Of a DNA stretch of 64,000 nucleotides, positions 41,701 to 64,000 are shown one piece after another. Location: the NCBI RefSeq assembly GCF_031877795.1, contig NC_133931.1:19785764-19849763 (forward strand). Direction: 5' to 3'. Each line of letters begins with the position of its first letter. Position 1 is the first letter of the stretch. Made by a program: the position numbers and the translations under genes. Below the pieces are notes generated by a model. It saw only the letters and a list, made by a program, of their open reading frames with translations, was not told the origin of the DNA and made no database searches. The DNA comes from Strix aluco. Its lineage: Eukaryota > Chordata > Aves > Strigiformes > Strigidae.

Positions 41701-42144
41701 TTAGTACAGACTACCATGCATTCAGATGGTTCTGAAATTCATGATGTGGAACTTATGTACAACAAAGGATACACAGAAGGAATAAAAAAAGTGCACATGC
41801 ACATACTGACTGGAGAACTGGGGACATGGAAGCCACACAGAAGAACGTCTTTGGCCTTGAGCCAGTATAAGAGCACCTCTGAAGCAAAGTACACAAAAAA
41901 GTTTTCTCCATTTCTACAGTACTGGATATCACCCATTAATAAAAATAACATCAGCTTTTTTCTCTAACAAAGTGTATTCATAATCACTCTTTGCTGTATG
42001 GTAAACATCTACCAGAAAGTGTACCTCTGTAGCATGCTTTTACTCTTCAATATGCAAATAAGATAAAAATTTCTAACATACATTATTCATCTACATATAT
42101 AAATCCATCATTTCCATTTTCAAGTCCAATAAATCACTGTATTT

Positions 42145-42454
42145 TTTTTAATCATTTAACAAGTTTATTTCTACAAATTATGGCTTAAAAGCAGGTACTA
42201 CAGATACAAAAATTTGAAGAGACTGATGTGCAGCACATGTCACTGTCTATGTGGATAAGTTATTAATTTCAGTGAGTATTCATCACACTTCTCATAGCAG
42301 CAATAAATAGGCATTTTACTTTTCATAAAACATTATTTAGGTAGCACATTAATCAATACAAAATTAACTTTTAACAGCACTAGAGTAACATAACCCAGAG
42401 GTCATTACAAGTTGCATGGAATTGAAAAATTTAGTATTGGATCGCTGCGCCAAC
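42145..42454 (-). other. EMC2: EMC2 3' UTR (probable extent)
   Basis: This AT-rich sequence follows the TAG stop on the minus strand. The first AATAAA in transcript direction is at 42169-42164, about 285 bases after the stop. Cleavage some 15-25 bases further would end the transcript near 42140-42150. The total extent is inferred from the signal alone; no transcript data were available. A longer UTR from later signals is possible. Confidence 0.6.
42164..42169 (-). promoter_or_regulatory. Poly(A) signal AATAAA for EMC2
   Basis: The plus strand reads tttatt here, giving AATAAA in the sense of EMC2. It is the first canonical hexamer after the stop codon, and an ATTAAA variant follows about 15 bases later (42147-42152). 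Position and distance fit a short vertebrate 3' UTR. Confidence 0.6.
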
Positions 42455-55282
<12,828 letters not shown>

Positions 55283-58200
55283 CTATGGTTTGACATTAAT
55301 AAAGGATTAGGGTCTCATAATTCCCTGGGTTTTTGTAAAGAAAGCAATTTGACTGTGCAAATTATTGTCTCAATACCAGTGGAATTCCACTGCAGAGCAA
55401 CTGCTAGGTTGAAGTTTATAAACATACCCTATGACATCCCACTGAGAGATTGAAAACCTCTTCTTACAATCACATTATGTATGCTTTTCTTTGGAGGCAC
55501 AAACTGTATGCATTATTTCATTCAAATAAATGACTGTCCAGATTCTGATAATTACAAAACAGCAGGGGATGCTAATCTGCAGCCATTCCAAAGACTCCTA
55601 CCTTGTCATTCACAAGATCCATGACTATAGAGAAGCAGTGACTGAGTCTTAGAGTATCCCACAGATGTATCTGGGTTGCCACTGTATAAATATGGCTTTC
55701 AGCCATTTTTAAAGATTCTTGTTGGAGTGCTGACCACCATCTTTAACTCATGTTGAATACACACCAATTTCATAAACAAGTTTCTCATCATTCTTGGAGC
55801 ACAAATTAGGCTCTTCAATGTAAAGGGAATACAAAATAGCCATTTCAAAGGCAAAACTGAGCAGTACTTCAATATGTGGGTGGAAAATGTATTTCAACAT
55901 AAACAATATAAAAACAAGTTAGAAAAATTACACTGTATTAAAATTTTGAACGCCACAGAAGTTGTTACAGACCACCAGGAGGAAAAGATACACATAATTT
56001 TAATAGTTGATTATTCTGTACTTCAATCCAATATTCCAGTTTCTGAAGTATATTGGTTATAGTTCTCTAAAACCAGTTTTCAGACCTCTAGGAGCTGTGA
56101 ATCAAGATGCACTTGAGATGTAATTCAAAACAATGGACAGCAGTCTGACAGTTTGAAGAAAACAGCACTACACCTCAGCCAGCCTGAAAGTCATCAGATC
56201 GGGAATCTGACAGAATGAAAGTAAAACCAAATTCCAGCGTAACATGCCTCAAAGAACAAACGCCACCAGCCTCCTGCCTTGCCTATAACCCCTGTTCTCC
56301 TGGGTGATCACAACCGCTGTAGTCAGACAGAAGAAGACAGATGGTCTGGTGTGCGTGATGTGTCTGCACGTGCACACACAATTATATGCCATTTCTCCAT
56401 GAGAAAATATTGATGAAAAAAACCCCAACACAACACACTTTTCCGGTAACAAAGTCCCACTGCTAACTGCCTTCATAGCTCTCAACCCATTTTATATCTT
56501 ATAAAGAGGTTATACAGTTGGGTATCTCCTTATGGAAGCCTTGACAACATGGGAAAGGACAATTCTTTAACAAAACCTTAAACCATTTTAATCTTTAAGA
56601 TGGCTCTGAAATTAGTTTCTTCATGATGTACCTTCCTAAGATCAGTCACATGTACCTGAAAGAGTTCTATTTTTACACTATTCTGAACATCACTATTCTC
56701 TTTATTTCTTATCCTTTGATCATCATTTGCATAAATTAATTGCTTCCAGAAGAAGAGGCAAGTATAGCATTTAAGTAAATTAGTTCAAGTTACCAAAACA
56801 GCACAGCCAGAAATTATTTTAACACTAACTGTAGGTTTATTGTTTCATTTGAGTTTATCCCCTTCACCTCCCCTACAAACATATATTTGATGAAAATTCA
56901 GTGAAAATGATTCAAGTGAAGAAAAAACATTTCACTCTTCTGCTTAAACGCAAGGCACAGGCAGCAAGAAAATTCATCAGACCGATCAGGACACAAATTA
57001 GGACACAGGTAGCATGGTGGGTTTACATACAGTCATTTTGTTTTCCACTGCTTCTTTCTCAAACTGCAACCTGTGAAATTACATTCATCATTCCACTTTT
57101 ACTGGGACACATTTGGCTAAAAGCCATAACTGACTGAAAATTTTAACTGATGACCACATTTACAACTATAATACACTGCTTATTTTATTTTTTTAAATAT
57201 AGTTTTTTATAGAGTTTTAAAAATAACAGTGTACTTAAACATTCTAATATGTAAAAAGAATAATCCCACATGCTTATCATATTGGTACTATCACTAAACA
57301 AAAAACCAACTAAAATAAAAAAACCCAAGAACAACAAAACCATTGTTCTCTATCATGTTTTATGAAGTAGTCTCAAAGCATTTTGTAAAGCAGGTCAGCT
57401 TCCTTGCTATGGTGGGAACACCGGGGCAGTGTTAAACACACTACCCAAGGCTGATATTATACACAGCTCAGTGATCTGCCCACCGAGCACGAAACATGAA
57501 AGAAAGGGAAGTGGGGATAACAGTGTGCACAGCCAAAGGAGCGTATCATGCAATTACAGCTTACGAAGACAGAAGATTTTTGCAAGTAACAGACTATCTT
57601 CTTTAAAATGTAGCTTCTGGATTAAGAACTGTTATTTTCAAAATCTAAAGAAAAACAATCAAGAGACTAATCAAAACTAAACTGCTTGAGAGCTGAAATA
57701 ATCTGTTTAATGTATAAAATCAGTCAATGCATCTGACAATTTAATTTGCAAGGGCAAACAGGAACAGTGTACATAAGCCACCCTCCTTTTTTGTATCTAA
57801 AGCAACTCCTTCAATCACATGCAAGTCAGTCCTCCAAAAGTCTGGAAACAGATTTTCACCACGGCTGCTTTATTTCTTAACCACAGCACTCCCAAGTAAC
57901 GTGAACTACTGGAATCTCAAGACATTAATTTATGAAAAGCTACAACTACTTCTAGTCACAAATATAAATTGATGTTCACCTATAACAAGGACGTCATGTA
58001 ACGCAATCAAATAATAAGGATAAAAGTATTAGACATAATTAACGTTCTGATGGTAGCACTTAGGAGTAAAATGAATTACATATACATTTTATGGAATTTA
58101 TCTGTTTCTAAATTGCACCAAATCCCACAACATTTCTCCTAAATTACACTGTTTCTTATTTGAGGGATGAAAGTATTTAAAACTTCCTTTTTTATCCACC

Positions 58201-60469
58201 TTCCTTATCACAAAAAATAAAGCAGCATCTGGGCCTGAAATCTGCACTCTCTTCACCCTCAAATAAGTCTTCAAAAATGCTGGGATAAGTTTATTTACAG
58301 CGAACTCTCAGTTTACAAAACAGAGGCTTAGCCACTCAAAACAACACTGACATTCAGAGGACGAACAAAATGTTGTACAGTAGCAGAGAATTTTTGAAAG
58401 TCTCTTTAAAACCACTGGAAAGAAGTCAGTGAGGATGTAGTGGGTTTTTAAAGCAATTACTAGCATTTTTCCATCACATAAATAAAATAACACAAATATT
58501 CTGAATACATTGCCAAGAGACATACATGTGGGTGTTCGGTAGATCTGAAGTATACAGATCTGCGATTCCTGGGAGTGATAAGAGTGGCTAAAAAATAAAG
58601 ACATGTAAATGCACTACTATTGCTGTTATCTGTATTCACAGACTACTCTCCCATCTGACTTTCTAGTTCTGTGAATCATAGTCTATAAGGTGTTTTATTT
58701 AAATAAAAACTGAAATTCAATGTCTCCAGTAGTCAATGCTTTAAGAAAAACATGTATGAAAAGGCCTGCACTAAAACCAAGACATGGGCCATTTTGTGTG
58801 CTGTAAACTTCTTATCCTGATTTGTACTGCCCATGAGCCCCTATCTAGCTCCCCTGTATCAGCTACCTCCTCAGTGAGCTGGGGCTTGCACTCAGTATGC
58901 TTACTGAGCATCTTGAGAAAAGTGGCATAACTAAGAACATTTTACACACATAGCATCAATTTTTTTTCCCATCAAATTAAACAAAATATTTCACTGCACA
59001 GAACCACTGCCAACACTAATAACCACTTTACCAGACAAAAAAAATAGTTATTTGATAAGGAAAGCCAGACTCCCACCAACTCTACAGAAGCTTTAGCTAG
59101 CAGTTATTTCATATATTCAATTTATTACCTGCCTTAGTATCAGCTGATATTAGAAAATCAGGCAATTTCATATGTTTTATTATGTTTCAGGCCTTTTTTT
59201 AAGTAAAAATCTCACATTTCAAAAAATAAACTCATTTTTAGGAGACCTATCGCAAGATACCAAAAAACCTGCAAAATGCAGAGTACAAATATTTCAGTCA
59301 TTAATTTCAAGTCCACTAAGAATATTCAAGAGAAACTTATTTTTAACTACAAGATTTGAGATTATTTTGAAATCTACGAAGCATACTAATATTTTAAAGA
59401 TAAAGATAAAAAATAACATTCAAGAGTTACATTTCAGTTCTTCACATCACAACAGTAAGATTTTTAAGAACAAGCCTGATACGAAAATGAACTCAATCTC
59501 CTTCTTCCTTTCACCTTAAATGAAAAGGAACAGATAAAACTTTCAGTGCTGCAACAAGATCTGCAGTGTTTGACCACGCAGAACCTATGACACAGAATTC
59601 CCCCTATCAATTTTCCAGAGTTTAAGACAAAACACTAGAATGGTTATTGGCTGATTCTGTAAACCCAGCATTCTTAATCAGAAGATAGATGCCATCTTAA
59701 AGAAACATTTATACTGTAATCAGTATCATATGGACTAAGGTACTTCAGTATGTCACGTATTTATTAAATAGTGAACCTTTCTAAGCTATTTCTTTTAAAG
59801 ACTAAACTAATAATCCCCAATCTGGCACAAGAATTAATCCTCCATTTGCCATGATTCTTTTTAATTAGCACTAAGTAGACTCAAAGTGAAGTGAGGAGTT
59901 AAACCTTTATCAGCTTCTGCATTTGATTAGTAAAACGTACCAAGAGAGAGTCTAAGATTGCTCTAAATTTCATGGTTGAAAAGAAAGTATTAGTAGGAGA
60001 ATTCTCTGGGACTGACACCTCTAAGAAAGGAACAATTTCATACCTGTATAACTGCTGCAGAGTTAAACAAATTATACTTTACATCTTAAAAAGAAATTCT
60101 TCAATTTTAAAGTTTTTTTTTTTTTAATCAAGGACTTAACATGTCAGAAAATGTGCATTTGGTCTAAGAGTTTGATACATTAAAATAATTTCCTTCAAAC
60201 TGCAATATGCAAATCAAAGCAAAAGTGTAAACAACTACAACAAAGATAAAGGGAAGGAATTACACAGACATCAAAAAATGCCACATAATCTGAATACAAC
60301 CACAATAACAAATGTACTTTTACCAGACTTAGAGATTTTTCAAAGTTAACCATGGAAGACAGTTAAATCAGGCCAAATCTTCCAAATGAATCTCTGCAGG
60401 CACAGAGCTGCTGAGTTGAAGCTGCTCCTTTAGGGATAATGTCAAAGCATAAGTAGCAATGGTGAACAC
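55283..60469 (-). other. EMC2: EMC2 upstream intron, near part
   Basis: This is intronic sequence because the exon ending at 55282 has a clean acceptor and the preceding EMC2 exon is not found. It contains coding-like blocks at about 55575-56200 (see findings). The rest (56200-60470) shows only AT-rich sequence and chance ORFs of up to 115 codons. Confidence 0.7.
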
Positions 60470-61978
60470 AACTTTTTACAGGATTCTAGGGGGAATCCAA
60501 TAAACAACAGCCCATAAAGTCTAACACCAGCACACAGCAAATTAGTAGAAGCTATGAAGGCTAAAGAGCTAAAGCCTGGAATTGGAAAACATGAAAAATG
60601 TTATATACCAAAGAAGAGTAAAAATAGTTTACACAGAGGAATGTGTGTGAAGAACTGGAGTTCTTCAAAGGAGTCATAAGAGTGTGGATGAATAAAGATC
60701 CATTTAAAAGTTAACTTCAACTTCAAAAATAAATTCAACAAGACCTCTCACTCTGAAGCCAAAAGCTCTGAAAGAACCTAAGCTGTCACAGTGGAAGGTC
60801 TTCACATGGATAAACAAATTAGTCAAAAGATATAAAGTAGAGAAGAGTTCTTGTCTACCAATGAATCTTCTGCACTGCGAATCCCAGAGTCGCCTGGACT
60901 AAAAACTACTGCTCATCATCTTCGTAAGTGATCTAACAAGGAAATTAACAGTGATGTCCTGAAGTTAATGGATGATCACGCGTTATGTAAGTATAAAGAA
61001 CAAAAGTCAACTGCAAAGAACAGCATTCACAACAGTGAATGTCAGCATGATAAAACAGCCCCTGAAATTTAATCTAGATTAAGGATTGCATATAGGGTAA
61101 AACAATGCTAATTTAACATACACAGAAAAGCTCTCTGAATTTGCCCAATTAGGAAGGAGATGCTGGAGTTGCAATAAACAGTTCTACAAAATATCAGTTC
61201 AATATACAGAAGAGGTCTTAAAAAACAAACAAAAAACCCACCTCAAAAACCAAAACCCACAATACTGTGATACTGGAATCATCAGAAAAGAATACAGAAC
61301 AGAACACATCAGTGGCATCATTTTACCTTTGCGTAATTCCAAAATGCTCTTGCATTTTTAATACTGACTGCAATTCTGTCCTCTCTTTCCTCATCCAAAT
61401 ATAGAAAAAAACCAAAAAGGACACTCAGAACAGCAGCAGGGTTTCAGGGCACAGAATGGCAACAAGAACTGCTGGACAGATTAGGACTTCTCAGTTTAGA
61501 GGGAAGAAAAATTCAAAAGATCCCTAAAATCATGAGCATGAATAAAGTGAACAGAGAACAACTGTTGACCATAACAGACAAATTAGGGGTATCAAATAAA
61601 ATTGTTAAGAGTAAAGGATTAGGAAAAAAAAAGAAGAGGGGAGATTTGCCTGATCCATGAGTAAATTATGAAATTTCATTTCTGAATGATGTTCAGAATG
61701 ACACATACACACTAAACTTAAACAAGTTCACTAAGCAGTTAAAAAAAAAAAAAATCAATGCAGAAATTTCATGAAGAGCTATTAAAAACAGAGTTACCAC
61801 TTCTGGCACAGGAAAACTGTAACATGAAGATGAACAGAAACTGGCAGAAGAGATCAGAGCATACTGTGATTGCCCCGTTCTTATACACTTCACTCCGTAT
61901 CTGCTATTGGTCACTGTCAGAAACAGGACAAGTAAAATGAACTTTTGGCACGACTCCAGTATAGCTGTTCTTATGTTC
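60470..61978 (+). mobile_element. Ancient, heavily decayed CR1 (turtle/archosaur-type) in EMC2 intron
   Basis: Several blocks in correct order resemble old amniote CR1 consensus as I remember it: GGAGTTCTTCAAAGGAGTC (about 60658), CCTCTCACTCTGAAGCCAAAAG then AAGCTGTCACAGTGGAAGGTC (60742-60801), ATCTTCGTAAGTGATCTAAC (60917), the AAC-AGTGATGTCCTGAAGTT block, GGAATCATCAGAAAAGAATA (61275), GGACAGATTAGGACTTCTCAG (61473), AAAATCATGAGCATGAATAAAGTGAA (61526), and a 3' end GGTCACTGTCAGAAACAGGA ... CCAGTATAGCTGTTCTTATGTTCT (61907-61978). No long frame survives. It is antisense to EMC2. The 5' boundary is uncertain. Confidence 0.65.
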
Positions 61979-63982
61979 TCAAATACTTAATTTCAAGGGA
62001 CAAAATTTCCACCAATATTTAAAAGTGCTATGCTTACAAAAGTAAAACATGGGGAAAATGGTGGAATGCACTCTGCTCTCTCACTTCACTGATCATGACT
62101 GGACATGAAGCAAAAAAAGCCTCGCAAAGGTAAATGATGCTCTAACTGTCAAAAGAAGAAAACATTTCTTTAGGATCCACGTAATGCATACCCAGCTTAA
62201 TCATCACTCCTCTTTGGGGAGTATTCGAAGTAGCGGCTGTAGCTCTTCACACCTCTTATCAACTCCACCCTGCATCAGACACAATGCCAAACTAACTTTT
62301 TCGATTCCCTTTAAAACTACCACTACACATATTTAAATTTAGGACTAGTTGTGCTAGAAATGTATTTAATGAAACATACAAACACATCACCTCAGAAAAT
62401 TCCCCCTATTAGTAGATACTTAATTTGGTGAACAATTTTCTTTTTTGCAACTTAAAGCATCCTGTAGATAAATGTACAAAGCTGTAAGAACTTCACAGGA
62501 GGTCTCTGTTCAAAATGAATGCACAACTACTGCAGGAGTTTTAAAGAATTATTACTGTTCAGATGATAAATAGATATCCAATGCTCATATTCTCACAGTT
62601 ATTCTCATCTTATTTAGCAGAGACAAGGAACCAGGTTAAAAAAAGTTACCTATACAGTCAAGACTAGCAATGCACAATGATAGAAAGGGATGTTAGGAAG
62701 AATGAACTCAGATATTCATGCTATATAATTGCTGCCTATTCACATGATACTAAGTACTAAGATTTTGCTCTGAATCTTTCTAGTATCTGGATTCCATGTC
62801 TTCAACCACCTCCTGTGTCTCTTCTGAAACATGTCCAGCTTGGCTAGAAAAAGAATCTTGAAATAGTATAGGAAAGTGTAACTTCATGTGACCATATGCA
62901 TACACTTCTTCCTGTCCACTCCCGTGAACAACAGAGCTGTTAGTGAAGTATTTTACGAACCCTAAAAGACAACAGCTTCACCCAGAACACTATCTTGTTC
63001 TGAAAATTCTAATTTTTAATTCTTCATTCACACAATTATATTACTAGACCCATGAAGTTAATGAGATTATCCATATGCCCTAAGCTAAGCAAGAACAGTG
63101 TCTTGCTGGATTAAAAGCTTAGTTGAAAAAGTGGCAAGAAAAACAGCACAAGAATTATCCCAATAAAGACCTCAGATTTTCTGTGGATTAGAATTAAGGC
63201 AGAACTTTGTGCCTTATCTCACTTTCCCCTAGTGTTGACCAAGTGCTCTGCAATCTTCTTGATGGTTGAGTTGAAGAATCAGGAGAAACTGCAGATGCAC
63301 TAGAATGACAGTGGAGTTAGACACCAACCTAAGTGTTGAACACATGAACAAAATTTCTTTTCTCATCATGAATCTTCTCTGCACTCCTGGACAGGCCACC
63401 TTGAGAAGGGCCCAACTGACAAAAATCTTTACCTATATAATTAAAATAGATGGGCCTACATTCCAATTGCTCCCCAAAAGCTGAATCTTTGCCAGGGTAA
63501 AATAATGCAAAGAGGCATTCAATTTAATCTGATACAGACACATACACATAATTTAAAAATTCATCATTTAATATTCATTACAGAATTGAAATCAATAGCA
63601 AAATCAGAAAGCTAACTGCCTGCTTAGGAACCCACTCCTAGATAATTTTGCAGAGCTGGGCTTTCATCTGCTCTCCATATGTAAAATGTCAGCACTATTT
63701 CATCTCACATAGTTGCCATGGGACAAATGAGAGAAAAAAACATTCAAGATACTACTTCCACTTGAGCAGTTCTTATGTACAAGTCCCATTCCCAGATATG
63801 AGGATTTACGTATCAAATAGAAAATAAAGGCGTATCAATTCCATGCAAATTTCCTACAGAATTTTACACAGGCAATCCATCCAAAACAAAGTTTAACATA
63901 GTATCCAGACCACTAATAAAAATACTGAGAACACTGTATCAACTTATGATTTAAAAATGTCTAGAGTTTGAATGTGGCATTA
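61979..63982 (-). other. EMC2: EMC2 upstream intron, far part
   Basis: Mostly featureless AT-rich sequence between the ancient CR1 and the CR1 tail at the window edge. A small coding-like island with an acceptor-like site lies at about 62190-62340 (see findings). Confidence 0.6.
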
Positions 63983-64000
63983 CAGAATCACAGAATCATC
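63983..64000 (-). mobile_element. CR1 3' tail, continuing past the window edge
   Basis: The last bases, ACAGAATCACAGAATCATC, are the reverse complement of a CR1 3' octamer tail (GATTCTGTGATTCTG), as at 17006-17030. A minus-oriented CR1 copy probably continues beyond 64000. Only the tail is visible, so subfamily and length are unknown. Confidence 0.65.

Larger units (their letters stand above)
21687..42140. other. 20-kb gene-poor DNA downstream of EMC2
   Basis: No exon, RNA gene or intact mobile element was recognised apart from the simple repeats listed separately. In human, TMEM74, a gene with a single coding exon of about 300 codons, is the next gene 3' of EMC2. No ORF of that size or content is present, so it is not in this part of the window. 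The largest frame is 187 codons at 33462-34025 (minus), without recognisable domains. Confidence 0.6.

Noticed and set aside
1..42000. TMEM74 or another downstream neighbour of EMC2
   Set aside because: No single-exon frame near 300 codons and no recognisable residues; the longest frames are CR1-derived.

Overview
The window looks like bird nuclear DNA: about 40% GC, with sparse repeats that are mostly CR1 LINEs. CR1 3' ends can be recognised by their short ATTCTGTG-type tails and by the reverse-transcriptase peptide of avian CR1. Species cannot be read from the sequence. No bacterial-type features, tRNA, rRNA or CRISPR array were seen.

Only one host protein-coding gene can be supported: EMC2 (ER membrane protein complex subunit 2, also called TTC35), on the minus strand. 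Its last six coding exons lie at 55197-55282, 54966-55025, 52412-52493, 51166-51276, 48631-48735 and 42455-42541. All splice sites are GT/AG, all phases fit, and the joined reading frame gives 176 residues ending in a stop codon, matching human EMC2 residues 122-297 in length. The first ~121 codons, the 5' UTR and the promoter must lie above 64000. A probable poly(A) signal is at 42164-42169.

Bases 1 to about 42140 lie downstream of EMC2 and hold no recognisable host gene. They contain two young, nearly identical, oppositely oriented 5'-truncated CR1 copies (17006-18137 minus and 20845-21686 plus), an older CR1 tail (about 13556-13665, minus), a decayed L1/Tx1-type ORF2 C-terminus (about 7155-7390, plus), an old hairpin-like repeat (about 9308-9385), a GC-rich island with a 51-bp tandem duplication (13300-13690), and low-complexity tracts, notably a G/T-rich, G-quadruplex-prone tract at 38544-38736.

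The EMC2 introns hold a strongly decayed ancient CR1 (about 60470-61978, plus), A/C and G/T tracts (46646-46730 and 47190-47255), and a stretch of protein-like but frame-shifting sequence just upstream of the first visible exon (about 55575-56200, minus). Part of that stretch could also splice in phase to EMC2. A minus-oriented CR1 tail begins at the right edge (63983-64000).

No convincing new multi-gene system is present. The points most worth a second look are the in-frame TGA shared by both young CR1 copies, the L1-type relic in an avian context, and the unexplained coding-like sequence near 55.6-56.2 kb.
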